Below, in pieces: positions 23,519 through 32,436 of a stretch of 64,000 bases of DNA. A program made the translations under genes and the position numbers. The first letter of the stretch is position 1. Each line of letters begins with the position of its first letter. This stretch comes from Catellatospora sichuanensis. GTDB lineage: Bacteria > Actinomycetota > Actinomycetes > Mycobacteriales > Micromonosporaceae. The notes beneath the pieces were generated by a model, which was given only the letters and a program-made list of their open reading frames with translations, searched no databases and was not told the DNA's origin. The stretch lies in the NCBI RefSeq assembly GCF_007483665.1, contig NZ_ML660191.1, forward strand, positions 1-64,000, read 5' to 3'.

Positions 23519-26500
23519 ATGAGCCGCCGCAGACCTGTCCTTGGCGCGTTCCTCGCGCTGGCCACCGCAATAGCCGTAAGCGTGCTCCCCACGGGCACCG
23601 CCTCGGCCGCACCGGCGTTCCGCGCGCTGGTGTTCAGCGAGACCGCCGGCTACCGGCACGGATCCATCGCCTCCGGTGTCACCATGTTCAACCAGCTGGC
23701 CGCGGCCAACAACTTCGAGGTCGTGTTCAGCGAGGACTCCACCGTGCTGAACACCGCCAACCTCAACACGTTCGACGTGCTGGTCATGTTCCAGACCTCC
23801 GGCATGATCTTCGACAACGACGCCCAGCGCACCGCCACGCAGAACTTCCTGCGCAGCGGCAAGGGCATCGTGGCCATCCACAACGCCACCGACATGGGCA
23901 TCGAGTCGGCCTTCCCGTGGTGGGACGCCACCATCAACGGCGGGGCGCACATGCCGGAGCACTCGCCCGGCTCGCTGCAGGGCTACGCGCGGGTGGCCGA
24001 CAAGGTGCACCCGTCGACCGTGGGCCTGCCGGACAACTGGCAGCGCACCGAGGAGTGGTACAACTTCGACGTCAACGCACGCGGCCAGGTGCACGTGCTG
24101 GTGACCGCCGACGAGCGCACCTACAACCCGGGCGGCGCGGCGATGGGCCCCGACCACCCGATCTCCTGGTGCCGCGAGGCCGAAGGCGGCAAGGTGTGGG
24201 CCACCGCGATGGGCCACGACAACGCGTCCTACAGCGAGACCAACTTCCGCAACCACATCCTGGGCGGCGTGCGCTACGCGGCGGGCAACCTGCCCGGCGA
24301 CTGCGGCGGCACGGTGTGGAGCAACTTCGAGAAGGTCACCCTCGACTCCAACACCGTCGACCCGATGGCGATGGACATCGCCCCCGACGGGCGGGTCTTC
24401 TACGTCCAGCGCGGCGGCAAGGTCAACGTCTTCAAGCCCGCGCAGCAGCAGACCGTGCAGGCGGCCCAGCTGTCGGTCTACACCGGCGGTGAGGACGGAC
24501 TGGTCGGCATGGCGCTCGACCCCAACTTCGCCACCAACGGATGGATCTACCTGTACTACTCGCCAGCGTCGAGCACGACCGACGTCAACCGGCTGTCCCG
24601 GTTCACCGTCAGCGGCGACACGGTGAATCTGGCCAGCGAGCAGGTCCTGCTCAACGTGCCTGCCTACCGCGACCGCACCTTCAGCGAGCCGGGACACACC
24701 GGCGGCTACGTCGCATTCGGGCCGGGCGGCAACCTGTACCTGTCCACCGGCGACGACTCCCCGCCCAACCTCGACCCGGCCTGGCAGGGCTACGCGCCGC
24801 TGGACTGGCGGGCCGGCAAGAGCTTCCTCGACGCCGCCCGCAGCGCCGGCAACACCAACGACCTGCGCGGCAAGCTGCTGCGCATCCACCCGGAGAGCAA
24901 CGGCACCTACACCATCCCCAGCGGCAACCTGTTCGCGCCGGGCACCGCGCTGACCAAGCCCGAGATCTACGTGATGGGCTTCCGAAACCCGTTCCGGTTC
25001 GAGGTCGACATGCAGACCGGCTGGGTGAACCTGGCCGACTACGGCCCCGACCGCGGCGGCGCGACCACCAACCGGGGCCCCGAGGGCCTGGTCGAGCTCA
25101 ACGTGATCAAGCAGGCGGGCAACTTCGGCTGGCCGTTCTGCCACGGCAACAACCAGGCCTACGCGCCGTACAACCCGACGACGGGCGTGGTCGGGGCGAA
25201 GTTCAACTGCAACGCGCCGGTCAACGACTCGCCGAACAACACCGGCCTGCGGGTGCTCCCGCCGCTGGTCCAGCCCCAGATCTGGTACGGCTACGGCGTC
25301 TCGCCGAACTTCCCGGAGATGGGCGAGGGCGGCTCGGCGCCGATGGGCGGTCCGGTCTACCGCTACAACGCGGCCAGTACCTCGGCGACGAAGTTCCCGG
25401 CGTACTACAACGGCGTGCACTTCTTCTACGAGTGGGCGCGCAACTACATCAAGGAGATCCATTTCGACGCCTCGGGCAACCTGGTGAAGATCAACCCGTT
25501 CATGCCGGGTGGTGGCTTCATCAAGCCGATGGCGATGCGCTTCGGTGCTGACGGGTCGCTGTACGTGCTCGAATGGGGTTCGGAGTTCAACGGCGGCAAC
25601 AACGACTCCGGGCTCTACCGCATCGACTACGTGCACGGCGGACGCGCCCCGATCGCCAGGGCCACCGGCACCCCGACCAACGGCCTGGCCCCGCTGAACG
25701 TGGCGTTCTCCAGCGCCGGCTCCGCCGATCCGGACGCCGGTGACACCCTCACCTACGCGTGGGACTTCGACAGCAACGGCAGCACCGACTCCACCGCCGC
25801 GAACCCCACCCGGACGTACTCCACCAACGGCAACTACACCGCGAAGCTGACCGTCACCGACAACACCGGCCGGTCCTCGTTCGTCAACGTGCCGATCACG
25901 GTGGGCAACAACGCCCCGGTCGTGAACATCACGTCGCCGCCCAACGGCGGCATGCTCGACTTCGGGCAGAACGTGGCCTACAACGTCAGCGTCACCGACG
26001 CGCAGGACGGCACCATCAACTGCACGCAGGTGTTCACCAACCCGGCGCTCGGCCACGACGACCACGCCCACCCGACCACCGACCTGCCCGGCTGCTCCGG
26101 CACCGTCAACACCGGCAACCTCGGCGGCCACCCGGACGGGGCCAACCTGTTCTACCTGCTCAACTCCCGCTACCAGGACAACGGCAACGGCTCGGTGGCG
26201 CGGCTGACCGGCTATGCCAACGTGGTGCTGCAGCCCAAGCACAAGCAGGCGGAGTACTTCACGAGCCAGTCCGGCATCCGGGTCGTCGCGCAGGCCGGGG
26301 CGGAGAGCGGCAACCGCATCGGTGACGTCAGCAACAACGACTGGATCATGTTCGATCCGATGAGCGTGCAGGGCATCACCAGCGTCAGCTACCGGGTCTC
26401 GTCGCCGAGCGGCGGCGGCAGCATCGAGCTGCGCGCCGACTCCCCGACGGGCACCCTGCTGGCGACCAACCCGATCGCGGCGACCGGCGGCTGGGACACC

Positions 26501-27079
26501 TACGTCCAGCAGGCGTCCGCGAACGTGGCGGCGCTGTCGGGCACGCACAAGCTGTACATGGTGTTCAAGTCGAGCGCGAACAACGGCTTCGACCTCGACT
26601 CGTTCACCTTCGCCGGAGCCGGGGTGGGCACCAACCCGACCGGTGGGATCGCGGGCAAGACGTACACGATGACGGCCCAGCACAGCAGCAAGCTGGCCGA
26701 CGTCAGCGGGGTGTCCACGGCGGACAACGCGACCGTGGTGCAGTGGTCGGCGACCGGGGCCAACAACCAGCGGTGGCAGGCCGTCGACGCGGGCGGCGGC
26801 TACGTCTACCTCAAGGCGGTGCACAGCGGCAAGTGCCTGGCCGCGACCGGCGGCTCGACCGCTGACGGGGCGGCGATGGTCCAGCTGACCTGCACCACGA
26901 ACAACAACATGAAGTGGCAGGCGCTGACCACCTCGACCGCTGGGGTGTACCAGCTCAAGGCCGTACACAGCGGCAAGTGCCTGGACGTCAACGGCGCCTC
27001 CACGGCCGACAACGCCGCGGTCATCCAGTGGGCCTGCCACACAGGCACCAACCAGATGTGGCGGCTTACCCAGGTATGA
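23519..27079 (+). CDS. Secreted ThuA-sorbosone dehydrogenase-PKD-CBM6-ricin protein
   Basis: 1186 residues. A Sec signal (MSRRRPVLGAFLALATAIAV ... TASA) is followed by five regions. ThuA-like domain (about 28-260): FRALVFSETAGYRHGSIASG. Six-bladed glucose/sorbosone dehydrogenase propeller (270-705): EDGLVGMALDPNFATNGWIY and KPEIYVMGFRNPFRFEVD. PKD domain (707-800): DTLTYAWDFDSNGSTDSTAA. CBM6-like domain (910-1035): QAEYFTSQSGIRVV. C-terminal ricin-B trefoil (1045-1186) with repeated HSGKCL and QW. It probably oxidises sugars or sugar ends at the cell surface using PQQ while bound to polysaccharide. The ATG at 23519 has AAGGAG upstream; upstream ATGs lack one. Confidence 0.88.
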   Translation: MSRRRPVLGAFLALATAIAVSVLPTGTASAAPAFRALVFSETAGYRHGSIASGVTMFNQLAAANNFEVVFSEDSTVLNTANLNTFDVLVMFQTSGMIFDNDAQRTATQNFLRSGKGIVAIHNATDMGIESAFPWWDATINGGAHMPEHSPGSLQGYARVADKVHPSTVGLPDNWQRTEEWYNFDVNARGQVHVLVTADERTYNPGGAAMGPDHPISWCREAEGGKVWATAMGHDNASYSETNFRNHILGGVRYAAGNLPGDCGGTVWSNFEKVTLDSNTVDPMAMDIAPDGRVFYVQRGGKVNVFKPAQQQTVQAAQLSVYTGGEDGLVGMALDPNFATNGWIYLYYSPASSTTDVNRLSRFTVSGDTVNLASEQVLLNVPAYRDRTFSEPGHTGGYVAFGPGGNLYLSTGDDSPPNLDPAWQGYAPLDWRAGKSFLDAARSAGNTNDLRGKLLRIHPESNGTYTIPSGNLFAPGTALTKPEIYVMGFRNPFRFEVDMQTGWVNLADYGPDRGGATTNRGPEGLVELNVIKQAGNFGWPFCHGNNQAYAPYNPTTGVVGAKFNCNAPVNDSPNNTGLRVLPPLVQPQIWYGYGVSPNFPEMGEGGSAPMGGPVYRYNAASTSATKFPAYYNGVHFFYEWARNYIKEIHFDASGNLVKINPFMPGGGFIKPMAMRFGADGSLYVLEWGSEFNGGNNDSGLYRIDYVHGGRAPIARATGTPTNGLAPLNVAFSSAGSADPDAGDTLTYAWDFDSNGSTDSTAANPTRTYSTNGNYTAKLTVTDNTGRSSFVNVPITVGNNAPVVNITSPPNGGMLDFGQNVAYNVSVTDAQDGTINCTQVFTNPALGHDDHAHPTTDLPGCSGTVNTGNLGGHPDGANLFYLLNSRYQDNGNGSVARLTGYANVVLQPKHKQAEYFTSQSGIRVVAQAGAESGNRIGDVSNNDWIMFDPMSVQGITSVSYRVSSPSGGGSIELRADSPTGTLLATNPIAATGGWDTYVQQASANVAALSGTHKLYMVFKSSANNGFDLDSFTFAGAGVGTNPTGGIAGKTYTMTAQHSSKLADVSGVSTADNATVVQWSATGANNQRWQAVDAGGGYVYLKAVHSGKCLAATGGSTADGAAMVQLTCTTNNNMKWQALTTSTAGVYQLKAVHSGKCLDVNGASTADNAAVIQWACHTGTNQMWRLTQV

Positions 27080-27084
27080 GGCCC

Positions 27085-27118
27085 GCCGGCCTGGTCACAC
27101 CTGGGTGACCGGGCCGGC
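27085..27118 (+). terminator. Stem-loop after the 23519 gene
   Basis: GCCGGCCTGGTCAC (27085-27098) pairs with GTGACCGGGCCGGC (27105-27118) with one G-U pair and a 6-base loop, just after the stop at 27079. It probably works together with the stronger hairpin that follows. Confidence 0.6.
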
Positions 27119-27121
27119 GCC

Positions 27122-27160
27122 CGCGGCGGGCAGGACGACTCAGGCGTCCTGCCCGCCGCG
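27122..27160. terminator. Strong bidirectional terminator hairpin
   Basis: CGCGGCGGGCAGGACG (27122-27137) and CGTCCTGCCCGCCGCG (27145-27160) are perfect 16-base arms around a 7-base loop, followed by TTTC. It lies between the convergent stops at 27079 and 27181 and can serve both genes. Confidence 0.8.
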
Positions 27161-27180
27161 TTTCACCGAACGAGGCCGGG

Positions 27181-27768
27181 TCAGCCGGTGGTCGTCATAC
27201 GGGCGCGGTGCCGATCGAAATCCCTGGCGTTCTGGGGGAACAGCGCTTCCAGACGCGGCAGGTGCCAGCCGGTCTCGGCCGGCTCCGTCCACGGGTGCGC
27301 TTCGGCGGGTGTGTAGTCGTCCCTGGCCGCCCACAACCCGTCCTCGATGCCGGTGGCCCTCTCATACGCCTCGAACGCGCCGAACTCGAACGTCTCCATC
27401 ATCAGGGCGTTCTCGTCGACCGTGCCCGCGGCGACACCCTGGACCGCAGGATGGTCGGCCAGCGCGTCGACGTCGGCGACGATGCGCTCGTACCACTCCC
27501 GGCCGAGGCCGACCAGCCCGGCGCGGAAGCGGCTGAACGAGTCATCGCCACAACCGCGCTGGATCAGCCAGGCCGCCTTCCAGACGCGGTCGGAGGACAC
27601 TTGAAACTGCAGGCCGTCGAAGTAGTGCTGGAAGACGACGATGTCGGCGGGCGGCAGCGCCGCGAGCCGTTCGATCATCGCCTCCCCGAACTCCCAGTCC
27701 ATGTCGTCCCACGAGTTCACGTGGGCGCGTTCCGACTCGATCAGTGCCCAGCACTCGTCCAGATCCAC
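27181..27768 (-). CDS. DUF4240 domain protein
   Basis: 195 residues starting MDLDECWALIESERAHVNSW, with DDSFSRFRAGLVGLGREWYE and ALADHPAVQG. The DDSF..FRAGL.GLGREWYE block is the signature of DUF4240, a family of small soluble actinobacterial proteins with no known activity. There is no signal peptide. It stands alone between a terminator and the AI-2E transporter gene. Confidence 0.8.
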   Translation of the reverse strand: MDLDECWALIESERAHVNSWDDMDWEFGEAMIERLAALPPADIVVFQHYFDGLQFQVSSDRVWKAAWLIQRGCGDDSFSRFRAGLVGLGREWYERIVADVDALADHPAVQGVAAGTVDENALMMETFEFGAFEAYERATGIEDGLWAARDDYTPAEAHPWTEPAETGWHLPRLEALFPQNARDFDRHRARMTTTG

Positions 27769-27805
27769 GCGCGGATTATGGCGACGGGCTATGACACCCG
27801 GGCCC

Positions 27806-29080
27806 TCAAGGCGTCGGGCCGGCGCTGACCACGACCGCCTCCGGCGGGCTAGGCGGCTGCCGGTGCATCAGGTGGCGCAGCGCGGTGTTGAGCACCGCGA
27901 CGATCGGCACCGCCACCAGCGCTCCGATGATCCCGGCGACGGCGACCCCGGCGGCCAGTGCCAGGATCACGGCCAGCGGGTGGATCGCCACCGCCCGGCC
28001 CATGATCAGCGGCTGGAGCACGTGGCCCTCCAGCTGCTGCACCAGGATCACCGCGGCCAGCACGATCAGCGCTGTGAGCGGCCCCTGGTCCACCAGCGCG
28101 ACGAGCACCGCCACCGCGCCGGACACGGTCGCCCCGATGATGGGGATGAACGAGGACAGGAACACCAGCGCCGCCAGCACGAACGCGAACTCGACCCGCA
28201 GCAGGACCAGGGCCAGACCGATGCCGACGGCGTCGATGAACGCCACGATCACCGTGGCGCGCACGTACGCCACCAGGGTCAGCCACCCGGCGTCACCGGC
28301 CTCCAGCATGGGCCGGCGCGCGCGACGCGGCAGGGCGAACGTCGCCAGATGCCACAGCCGCCCCCCGTCGCGCAGGAAGAAGAACGTCACGACGACGACC
28401 AGCATCGCGGTGATCAGCACCTCGAACCCGGCGCCCGCCGTGGCGAACACGCCGCTGGTGAGGTTCTGCCGGTTGTCGCTGACCCAGGTGCCGGCTGCGT
28501 CGAACGTGCCGTCGAGCTGGCGGGTGGACAGGTGCAACGGGCCGGTGCGCAGCCATTCCCGGACCTGCTGCAGACCGGCGGAGGCGTTCTCGGCCAGGCC
28601 GGGCATGCCGTCGACGAGCTGGGTGACCAGCAGGGTGAGGAAGCCGACGGTCAGCAGCACCCCGCCGAACAGGACGATCGCGGTGGCCAGCGAGGCGGGC
28701 AGCCGCAGCCGCTCGTGCAGTAGCCGCACCATCGGCGCGAGCAGCGCCGACAGCAGCAGCGCGATGGACAGGGGCACGAGCACCTGGGCGAGCCGCCCGG
28801 CCAGCGACAGCAGCACCCAGCCGACCCCGGCGAGCACGAGCAGCCGCCAGCCCCACGCGGCGGCGACCCGTAACCAGTACGCGACGGCGAGGTCGGGGTT
28901 CTGGTGCTGGTCGTCCGCGGTGTCCTGGACGTCCACGGTGTCGGGCAGCAGCAGCGGCGGCACGGAACGGGCCGACTCCAGCCGTTGGCGGGCGGCGCGC
29001 AGACCGGCCCGCCACCGTGCTGCCTCGGTCGACGGGGGAGCCGGGGGAGCCGGGGTGGCGGTGGGTTCGGACAGCGACAT
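27806..29080 (-). CDS. AI-2E family (PerM-like) membrane transporter
   Basis: 424 residues. A Pro/Ala-rich cytoplasmic N-terminus precedes about eight TM segments, with family blocks LSIALLLSALLAPMVRLLHE, VVTFFFLRDGGRLWHLATFA and FIPIIGATVSGAVAVLVALV. The family includes quorum-signal (AI-2) exporters and ion or peptide antiporters, so substrate is open. The start is the ATG at 29080 in a GC-rich leader region. Confidence 0.88.
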   Translation of the reverse strand: MSLSEPTATPAPPAPPSTEAARWRAGLRAARQRLESARSVPPLLLPDTVDVQDTADDQHQNPDLAVAYWLRVAAAWGWRLLVLAGVGWVLLSLAGRLAQVLVPLSIALLLSALLAPMVRLLHERLRLPASLATAIVLFGGVLLTVGFLTLLVTQLVDGMPGLAENASAGLQQVREWLRTGPLHLSTRQLDGTFDAAGTWVSDNRQNLTSGVFATAGAGFEVLITAMLVVVVTFFFLRDGGRLWHLATFALPRRARRPMLEAGDAGWLTLVAYVRATVIVAFIDAVGIGLALVLLRVEFAFVLAALVFLSSFIPIIGATVSGAVAVLVALVDQGPLTALIVLAAVILVQQLEGHVLQPLIMGRAVAIHPLAVILALAAGVAVAGIIGALVAVPIVAVLNTALRHLMHRQPPSPPEAVVVSAGPTP

Positions 29081-29520
29081 AGGGGCCTCCGGGCAGCGGT
29101 GCGGGGGATCGGCGACGGCCGCCCGGCACGAGGGGAGGGTGACCGGCTGTTCCCACGGTTACCCACCGCGACGGCCCGCAAACGGAGACCGGCTGTCCGA
29201 TGGTTTCCGTTACCGGCTGTTATCTGTCGCACATCCCGGGTACCGTCGTCGGCAGGTGCCCCGGATTTCGGGCCCTGCCCCCGGCTGTTGATCCACTTGG
29301 AGCCTGCGTTGTCCGCTGCATCCGTGAACCGTCCCGACCGGCCCAACCCGCCGGCCACGCTGGTCTTCAGCGCACCGGAGGAGCCCCGGACCGACACCCG
29401 AGACGCGGCTGAGCCCCGCCCCGTCGTGCTCGACCCGTTCGCCGTGCCGGCTGCCGGCAATGCCCACGCCGGAGCCTGATCCACAGCGAGACCAGGGCAG
29501 GCCGCTCGACCGTGTGAAGG
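29081..29520. other. Intergenic region with three ACCGGCTGT copies
   Basis: These 440 bases hold the promoter of the AI-2E gene. ACCGGCTGT occurs at 29142-29150, 29188-29196 and 29212-29220 in the same direction; the pattern could be a regulator site or chance. The only gene-like stretch is a possible 56-residue frame at 29309-29479, listed separately. Confidence 0.4.
29309..29479 (+). CDS. Possible small protein, 56 aa (weak)
   Basis: A TTG start at 29309, six bases after GGAG, gives a product containing NRPDRPNPPATLVFSAPEEP and ending VVLDPFAVPAAGNAHAGA. The third codon positions are nearly all G or C, as in real genes here. It lies just before the convergent ThuA gene. No signal peptide, membrane segment or known family is visible. 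The rare start codon and lack of homology known to me keep confidence low. Confidence 0.25.
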   Translation: MSAASVNRPDRPNPPATLVFSAPEEPRTDTRDAAEPRPVVLDPFAVPAAGNAHAGA

Positions 29521-30180
29521 TCAGGAGCGAGCGGCCCAGAGCAGCCCACGCTCGGTGAGCGTGCGGATTTCGGGGATGTCCAGGTCGGGCAGGTGGTGCC
29601 CGACCGTCGAGACGAAGATCCGGCCCAGACCCCATTGCCTGGTGTACACCGCCGGATGGGTCACCGGTTCACCCCAGGGCTCGCCGTCCTCGACGCCGAA
29701 CGTGATCGTCGCCAGCACGTCGTTGAGCGGGTCGGCGAGCATCCAGTAGCGCTCGGTGTCCAGCTCCACGCTGCTGAGTCCGGCCACGATCGGATGCCCG
29801 GCATGTTCGGGTCGCACCGTGAGGGTGTGCGGGACGAAGCTGCCCGGGTGGCAGGTGAACCAGCCGCCGGTGAGCCATTGATAGCGGCGTTCGGTGAACG
29901 CGGCGACGATGCCGCCGTGCCAGCCGGCCAGGCCGGTGCCGGCGCGGACGGCTTGATCGAGGTTGCGGGCGCGGTCCGGGGTGAGCGCGTCGCCGCCCGC
30001 GGTCCAGCAGTTGACGATCAGGTCGGTCCGGGCGAGTAGCCCGGCGTCGTCGTAGACGGCGAGGTCGTCGGCGGTGTCGACGGTGAAACCCTGGTCCTGG
30101 AGGAACGGCAGGAAGCTGTCGGTGGTGCCGACGGGGTCGTGGAACTCGGCTCCGCCCCGGACGATCAACGCGCTGCGCAT
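29521..30180 (-). CDS. ThuA-like protein
   Basis: 219 residues, a stand-alone ThuA/GATase-like fold: RSALIVRGGAEFHDPVGTTD, AGTGLAGWHGGIVAAF, GGWFTCHPGSFVPHTLTV and YTRQWGLGRIFVSTVGHHLP. ThuA proteins are linked to disaccharide (trehalose or sucrose) use, with a keto-sugar role in some cases. It is divergent from uronate dehydrogenase, and the IclR-type palindrome at 30212 lies 32 bases upstream of its start. It may therefore belong to the uronate regulon. It is cytoplasmic, with no signal peptide. Confidence 0.85.
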   Translation of the reverse strand: MRSALIVRGGAEFHDPVGTTDSFLPFLQDQGFTVDTADDLAVYDDAGLLARTDLIVNCWTAGGDALTPDRARNLDQAVRAGTGLAGWHGGIVAAFTERRYQWLTGGWFTCHPGSFVPHTLTVRPEHAGHPIVAGLSSVELDTERYWMLADPLNDVLATITFGVEDGEPWGEPVTHPAVYTRQWGLGRIFVSTVGHHLPDLDIPEIRTLTERGLLWAARS

Positions 30181-30211
30181 GACGGCCAGCCTAGACGCGC
30201 GACCGGATAGC

Positions 30212-30227
30212 GTCTACATATGTGGAC
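30212..30227. promoter_or_regulatory. IclR-type operator, site 1 (before udh)
   Basis: GTCTACATATGTGGAC is the exact reverse complement of the site at 33309-33324. It lies between the ThuA gene (start 30180) and uronate dehydrogenase (start near 30278). See the linked sites at 33309 and 42101. It is likely bound by the IclR protein at 32433-33212. Confidence 0.8.
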
Positions 30228-30277
30228 TAGATGCTTCATCTTGGCAGGTCATTGGAATGCTGGCTATGCTGCTCGCC

Positions 30278-31093
30278 ATGCGACGTATCTTGATCACTGG
30301 TGGCGCCGGCAAGGTGGCGACGCTGGTGCGTACGGGCCTGGCCAGAACGGACCTCGTACTGCGCCTGCTCGACATCCGCGAGCCCGCGCCCCTGGCCGGG
30401 GTCGACGGCTCCCGCGAGGAGATCATGCTCGGCTCGGTGACCGACCCCGACGTGCTCGCCGAGGCCATGCGGGACGTCGACGCGGTGGTGCACCTGGGCG
30501 GCCAGAGCCGCGAGTCCGACGTGCGCGACGTCATCGAGTCCAACATGTACGGCACGTACCTGCTGTTCGAGGCCGCCCGCGCGGCCGGGGTCAGCCGCGT
30601 CGTGCTGGCGTCGTCGAACCACGCCGCCGGCTTCCACCCCCGTGGGGACGAGCCCGCGCCGGCCGACCTGCCCGGACGCCCCGACACGCTCTACGGGTGG
30701 AGCAAGGTCGCCATGGAGGCGTGCGGGCAGCTCTACGCCGACCGGTTCGGCTTGGACGTGATCTGCCTGCGGATCGGGCTGTGGTGCCCGACGCCGCCGA
30801 GCCTGCGCGGGCTGGCGCTGTGGATGTCGCCGGACGACGGCGTACGCCTGATCGAGGCGTGCCTGTCCGTGCCGTCGCCGGGTTTCCGCATCGTGTGGGG
30901 GATCAGCCGCAACACCCGGCGCTGGTTCTCGCTGGCCGAGGGCGAGGCGATCGGCTACTTCCCGCAGGACGACGCGGAGGTCTTCGCCGAGCAGCTGATC
31001 GCCAAGCACGGCGAGCCCGACTTCGCGTCCGACCCGGTGCTGACCCGCCTCGGCGGCCAATGGTGCGACCTCCCCCTGGGTGTCAGCTACTGA
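30278..31093 (+). CDS. udh: Uronate dehydrogenase (NAD-dependent SDR)
   Basis: 271 residues, an extended short-chain dehydrogenase starting MRRILITGGAGKVATLVRTG (the glycine motif GGAGKVA). Further family blocks are VHLGGQSRESDVRDVIESNM and the catalytic YGWSKVAMEA (YxxxK). Length and motifs match Udh, which oxidises galacturonate or glucuronate to the aldarolactone with NAD. It is the first step of the oxidative uronate pathway, completed by glucarate dehydratase (37724), KdgD (36575) and the aldehyde dehydrogenase (40214). In-frame ATGs at 30257 and 30269 are alternative starts; no strong ribosome site decides. The IclR-type palindrome is 50 bases upstream. Confidence 0.88.
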   Translation: MRRILITGGAGKVATLVRTGLARTDLVLRLLDIREPAPLAGVDGSREEIMLGSVTDPDVLAEAMRDVDAVVHLGGQSRESDVRDVIESNMYGTYLLFEAARAAGVSRVVLASSNHAAGFHPRGDEPAPADLPGRPDTLYGWSKVAMEACGQLYADRFGLDVICLRIGLWCPTPPSLRGLALWMSPDDGVRLIEACLSVPSPGFRIVWGISRNTRRWFSLAEGEAIGYFPQDDAEVFAEQLIAKHGEPDFASDPVLTRLGGQWCDLPLGVSY

Positions 31094-31160
31094 GCCCGAG
31101 GTGCGCCGGGTCCACTCGACACCACGTTCGCCTGCACTGCTCGCCGGTGTGCCGGGTGCG

Positions 31161-31179
31161 CTGACCGCCGCGCGGTCAG
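31161..31179. terminator. Hairpin between convergent genes
   Basis: CTGACCGC (31161-31168) and GCGGTCAG (31172-31179) are perfect 8-base arms with a 3-base loop, between the udh stop (31093) and the stop of the opposing methyltransferase (31180). It is a plausible terminator for both. Confidence 0.5.
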
Positions 31180-31932
31180 TCAGCTCCCGGAGGCGTCCAC
31201 CGGCTTGCGCCAGACCGAGACGTGGCTTTCGCTGTCGGAGGTGAAGGGCTCCTGTGCCCAGTTCGCCACGCGCTGTTCGAGCACCAGGCCGGCCAGCCGG
31301 GCCATCAGGTCGCACTCGGCGGGCCAGATGTAGCGGAAGTTGCTGGAGCCGTAGCGGGCGCTGCCGTCGTCGAGCCGCCGGTAGTGGTGCGAGGTGCCCT
31401 GCTGCGTGACCATGTCGTAGGTGTCGAAGCCGACGTGCCGGTCGGTCACCGCGAACGGCACCGCCGACTGTCCCGGCGGGAACCTCCGGATGCCCGGCAC
31501 CCACAACTCGATGACGAAGCGACCACCCGGCGCGAGGTGCCGCGCGGCGTTCTGGAAGCACCGCACCTGCTCGTCCTGGGTGCGCAGGTTGCCGATGCTG
31601 TTCCACACCACGTACACGAGCGAGAACTCGCCGGGGACGGTGGCGGTGGCCATGTCGCCGACGACGACCGGCAGCTCATCCGCCGACGCCTTGCGCCGTA
31701 GCTGGTCCACCATCGGCTGCGACAGCTCGATCCCGCAGACGCGTACGCCCCGGGCCGCGAGCGGGACGGCCACCCGGCCGGTGCCGATCGCGAGCTCCAA
31801 CGCCGGGCCGCCACCGGCCAGCCGGGCGAGGAAGTCCACGGTGGGGTCGAGCACGTCGGGTGCGAACATCTCGGCCGAGGTGTCGTCGTACCGCGCCGCC
31901 GTGTCCTCGTCCCACAGGTCACTACTCGTCAT
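31180..31932 (-). CDS. Class I SAM-dependent methyltransferase
   Basis: 250 residues. Motif I is PALELAIGTGRVAVPLAARG and the acidic site is VRVCGIELSQPM. LVYVVWNSIGNLRTQDEQVR and HLAPGGRFVIELWVPGIRRF complete the fold. This group is common in actinobacteria and acts on unknown small molecules. It is not obviously part of the uronate pathway. It starts at 31932, just downstream of the SnoaL-like gene on the same strand (60-base gap). Confidence 0.85.
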   Translation of the reverse strand: MTSSDLWDEDTAARYDDTSAEMFAPDVLDPTVDFLARLAGGGPALELAIGTGRVAVPLAARGVRVCGIELSQPMVDQLRRKASADELPVVVGDMATATVPGEFSLVYVVWNSIGNLRTQDEQVRCFQNAARHLAPGGRFVIELWVPGIRRFPPGQSAVPFAVTDRHVGFDTYDMVTQQGTSHHYRRLDDGSARYGSSNFRYIWPAECDLMARLAGLVLEQRVANWAQEPFTSDSESHVSVWRKPVDASGS

Positions 31933-31992
31933 GGGCGTGAGACTGCCCGCCCCGGCGCCCTTTTGCCATCGGTTTACGACGAGCCGGCGCGC

Positions 31993-32436
31993 TCAGCTGC
32001 CGTCGACGGCCAGGCCTTCTCGCTCGTCGTCCCAGGCGGCGGCGCTGATCCGCCAGCCGGCGGAGGTGCGGACGAACTGCATCGTCTTCATGCCCCGGCC
32101 GGTGAAGGGCGTGCCGTCCTGCGCGCCGGACTTGCCGTAGGCGCAGAAGTGCTGGGCGATGTCGCCGAACACGTCGGTGCGCCCCGGCAGCTCCCACTCC
32201 CGGAAGTCGGTCAATGTGTCGCCTGCGAGCAGGGCCTGCCGGGGTGCGATGAAGTCGTCGACGCCGTACCGGGTCGGCTCGCCGCCGCAGGTGCGCACGA
32301 TGACCGCGCCGGGCAGGAACAGGTCGCGGAGCGCGTCGAGCCGGGCGGTGCCGTCCGGGCCGGAGGTGAAGGCGGCGAAGAACGTGTGCACGATGCCTTC
32401 GATCGCCGTCCGATCGGCGTCCTGGCGGGCGATCAC
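31993..32436 (-). CDS. SnoaL/DUF4440-like (NTF2 fold) protein
   Basis: 147 residues: DRTAIEGIVHTFFAAFTSGP, then RDLFLPGAVIVRTCGGEPT, and VRTSAGWRISAAAWDDERE. The cone-shaped NTF2-like fold with a helical N-terminus and terminal W-RI--A strand is typical. The GTG start at 32436 overlaps the stop of the IclR gene (GTGA), so it is translated with the regulator. Members bind or convert small ligands; the role here is unknown. Confidence 0.8.
   Translation of the reverse strand: MIARQDADRTAIEGIVHTFFAAFTSGPDGTARLDALRDLFLPGAVIVRTCGGEPTRYGVDDFIAPRQALLAGDTLTDFREWELPGRTDVFGDIAQHFCAYGKSGAQDGTPFTGRGMKTMQFVRTSAGWRISAAAWDDEREGLAVDGS

Noticed and set aside
23219-27040. A 1273-codon leftward open frame
   Set aside because: It is the antisense shadow of the secreted five-domain protein. 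Its product is Val/Arg/His-rich and low-complexity, with no domain, and arises from GC-rich third positions.
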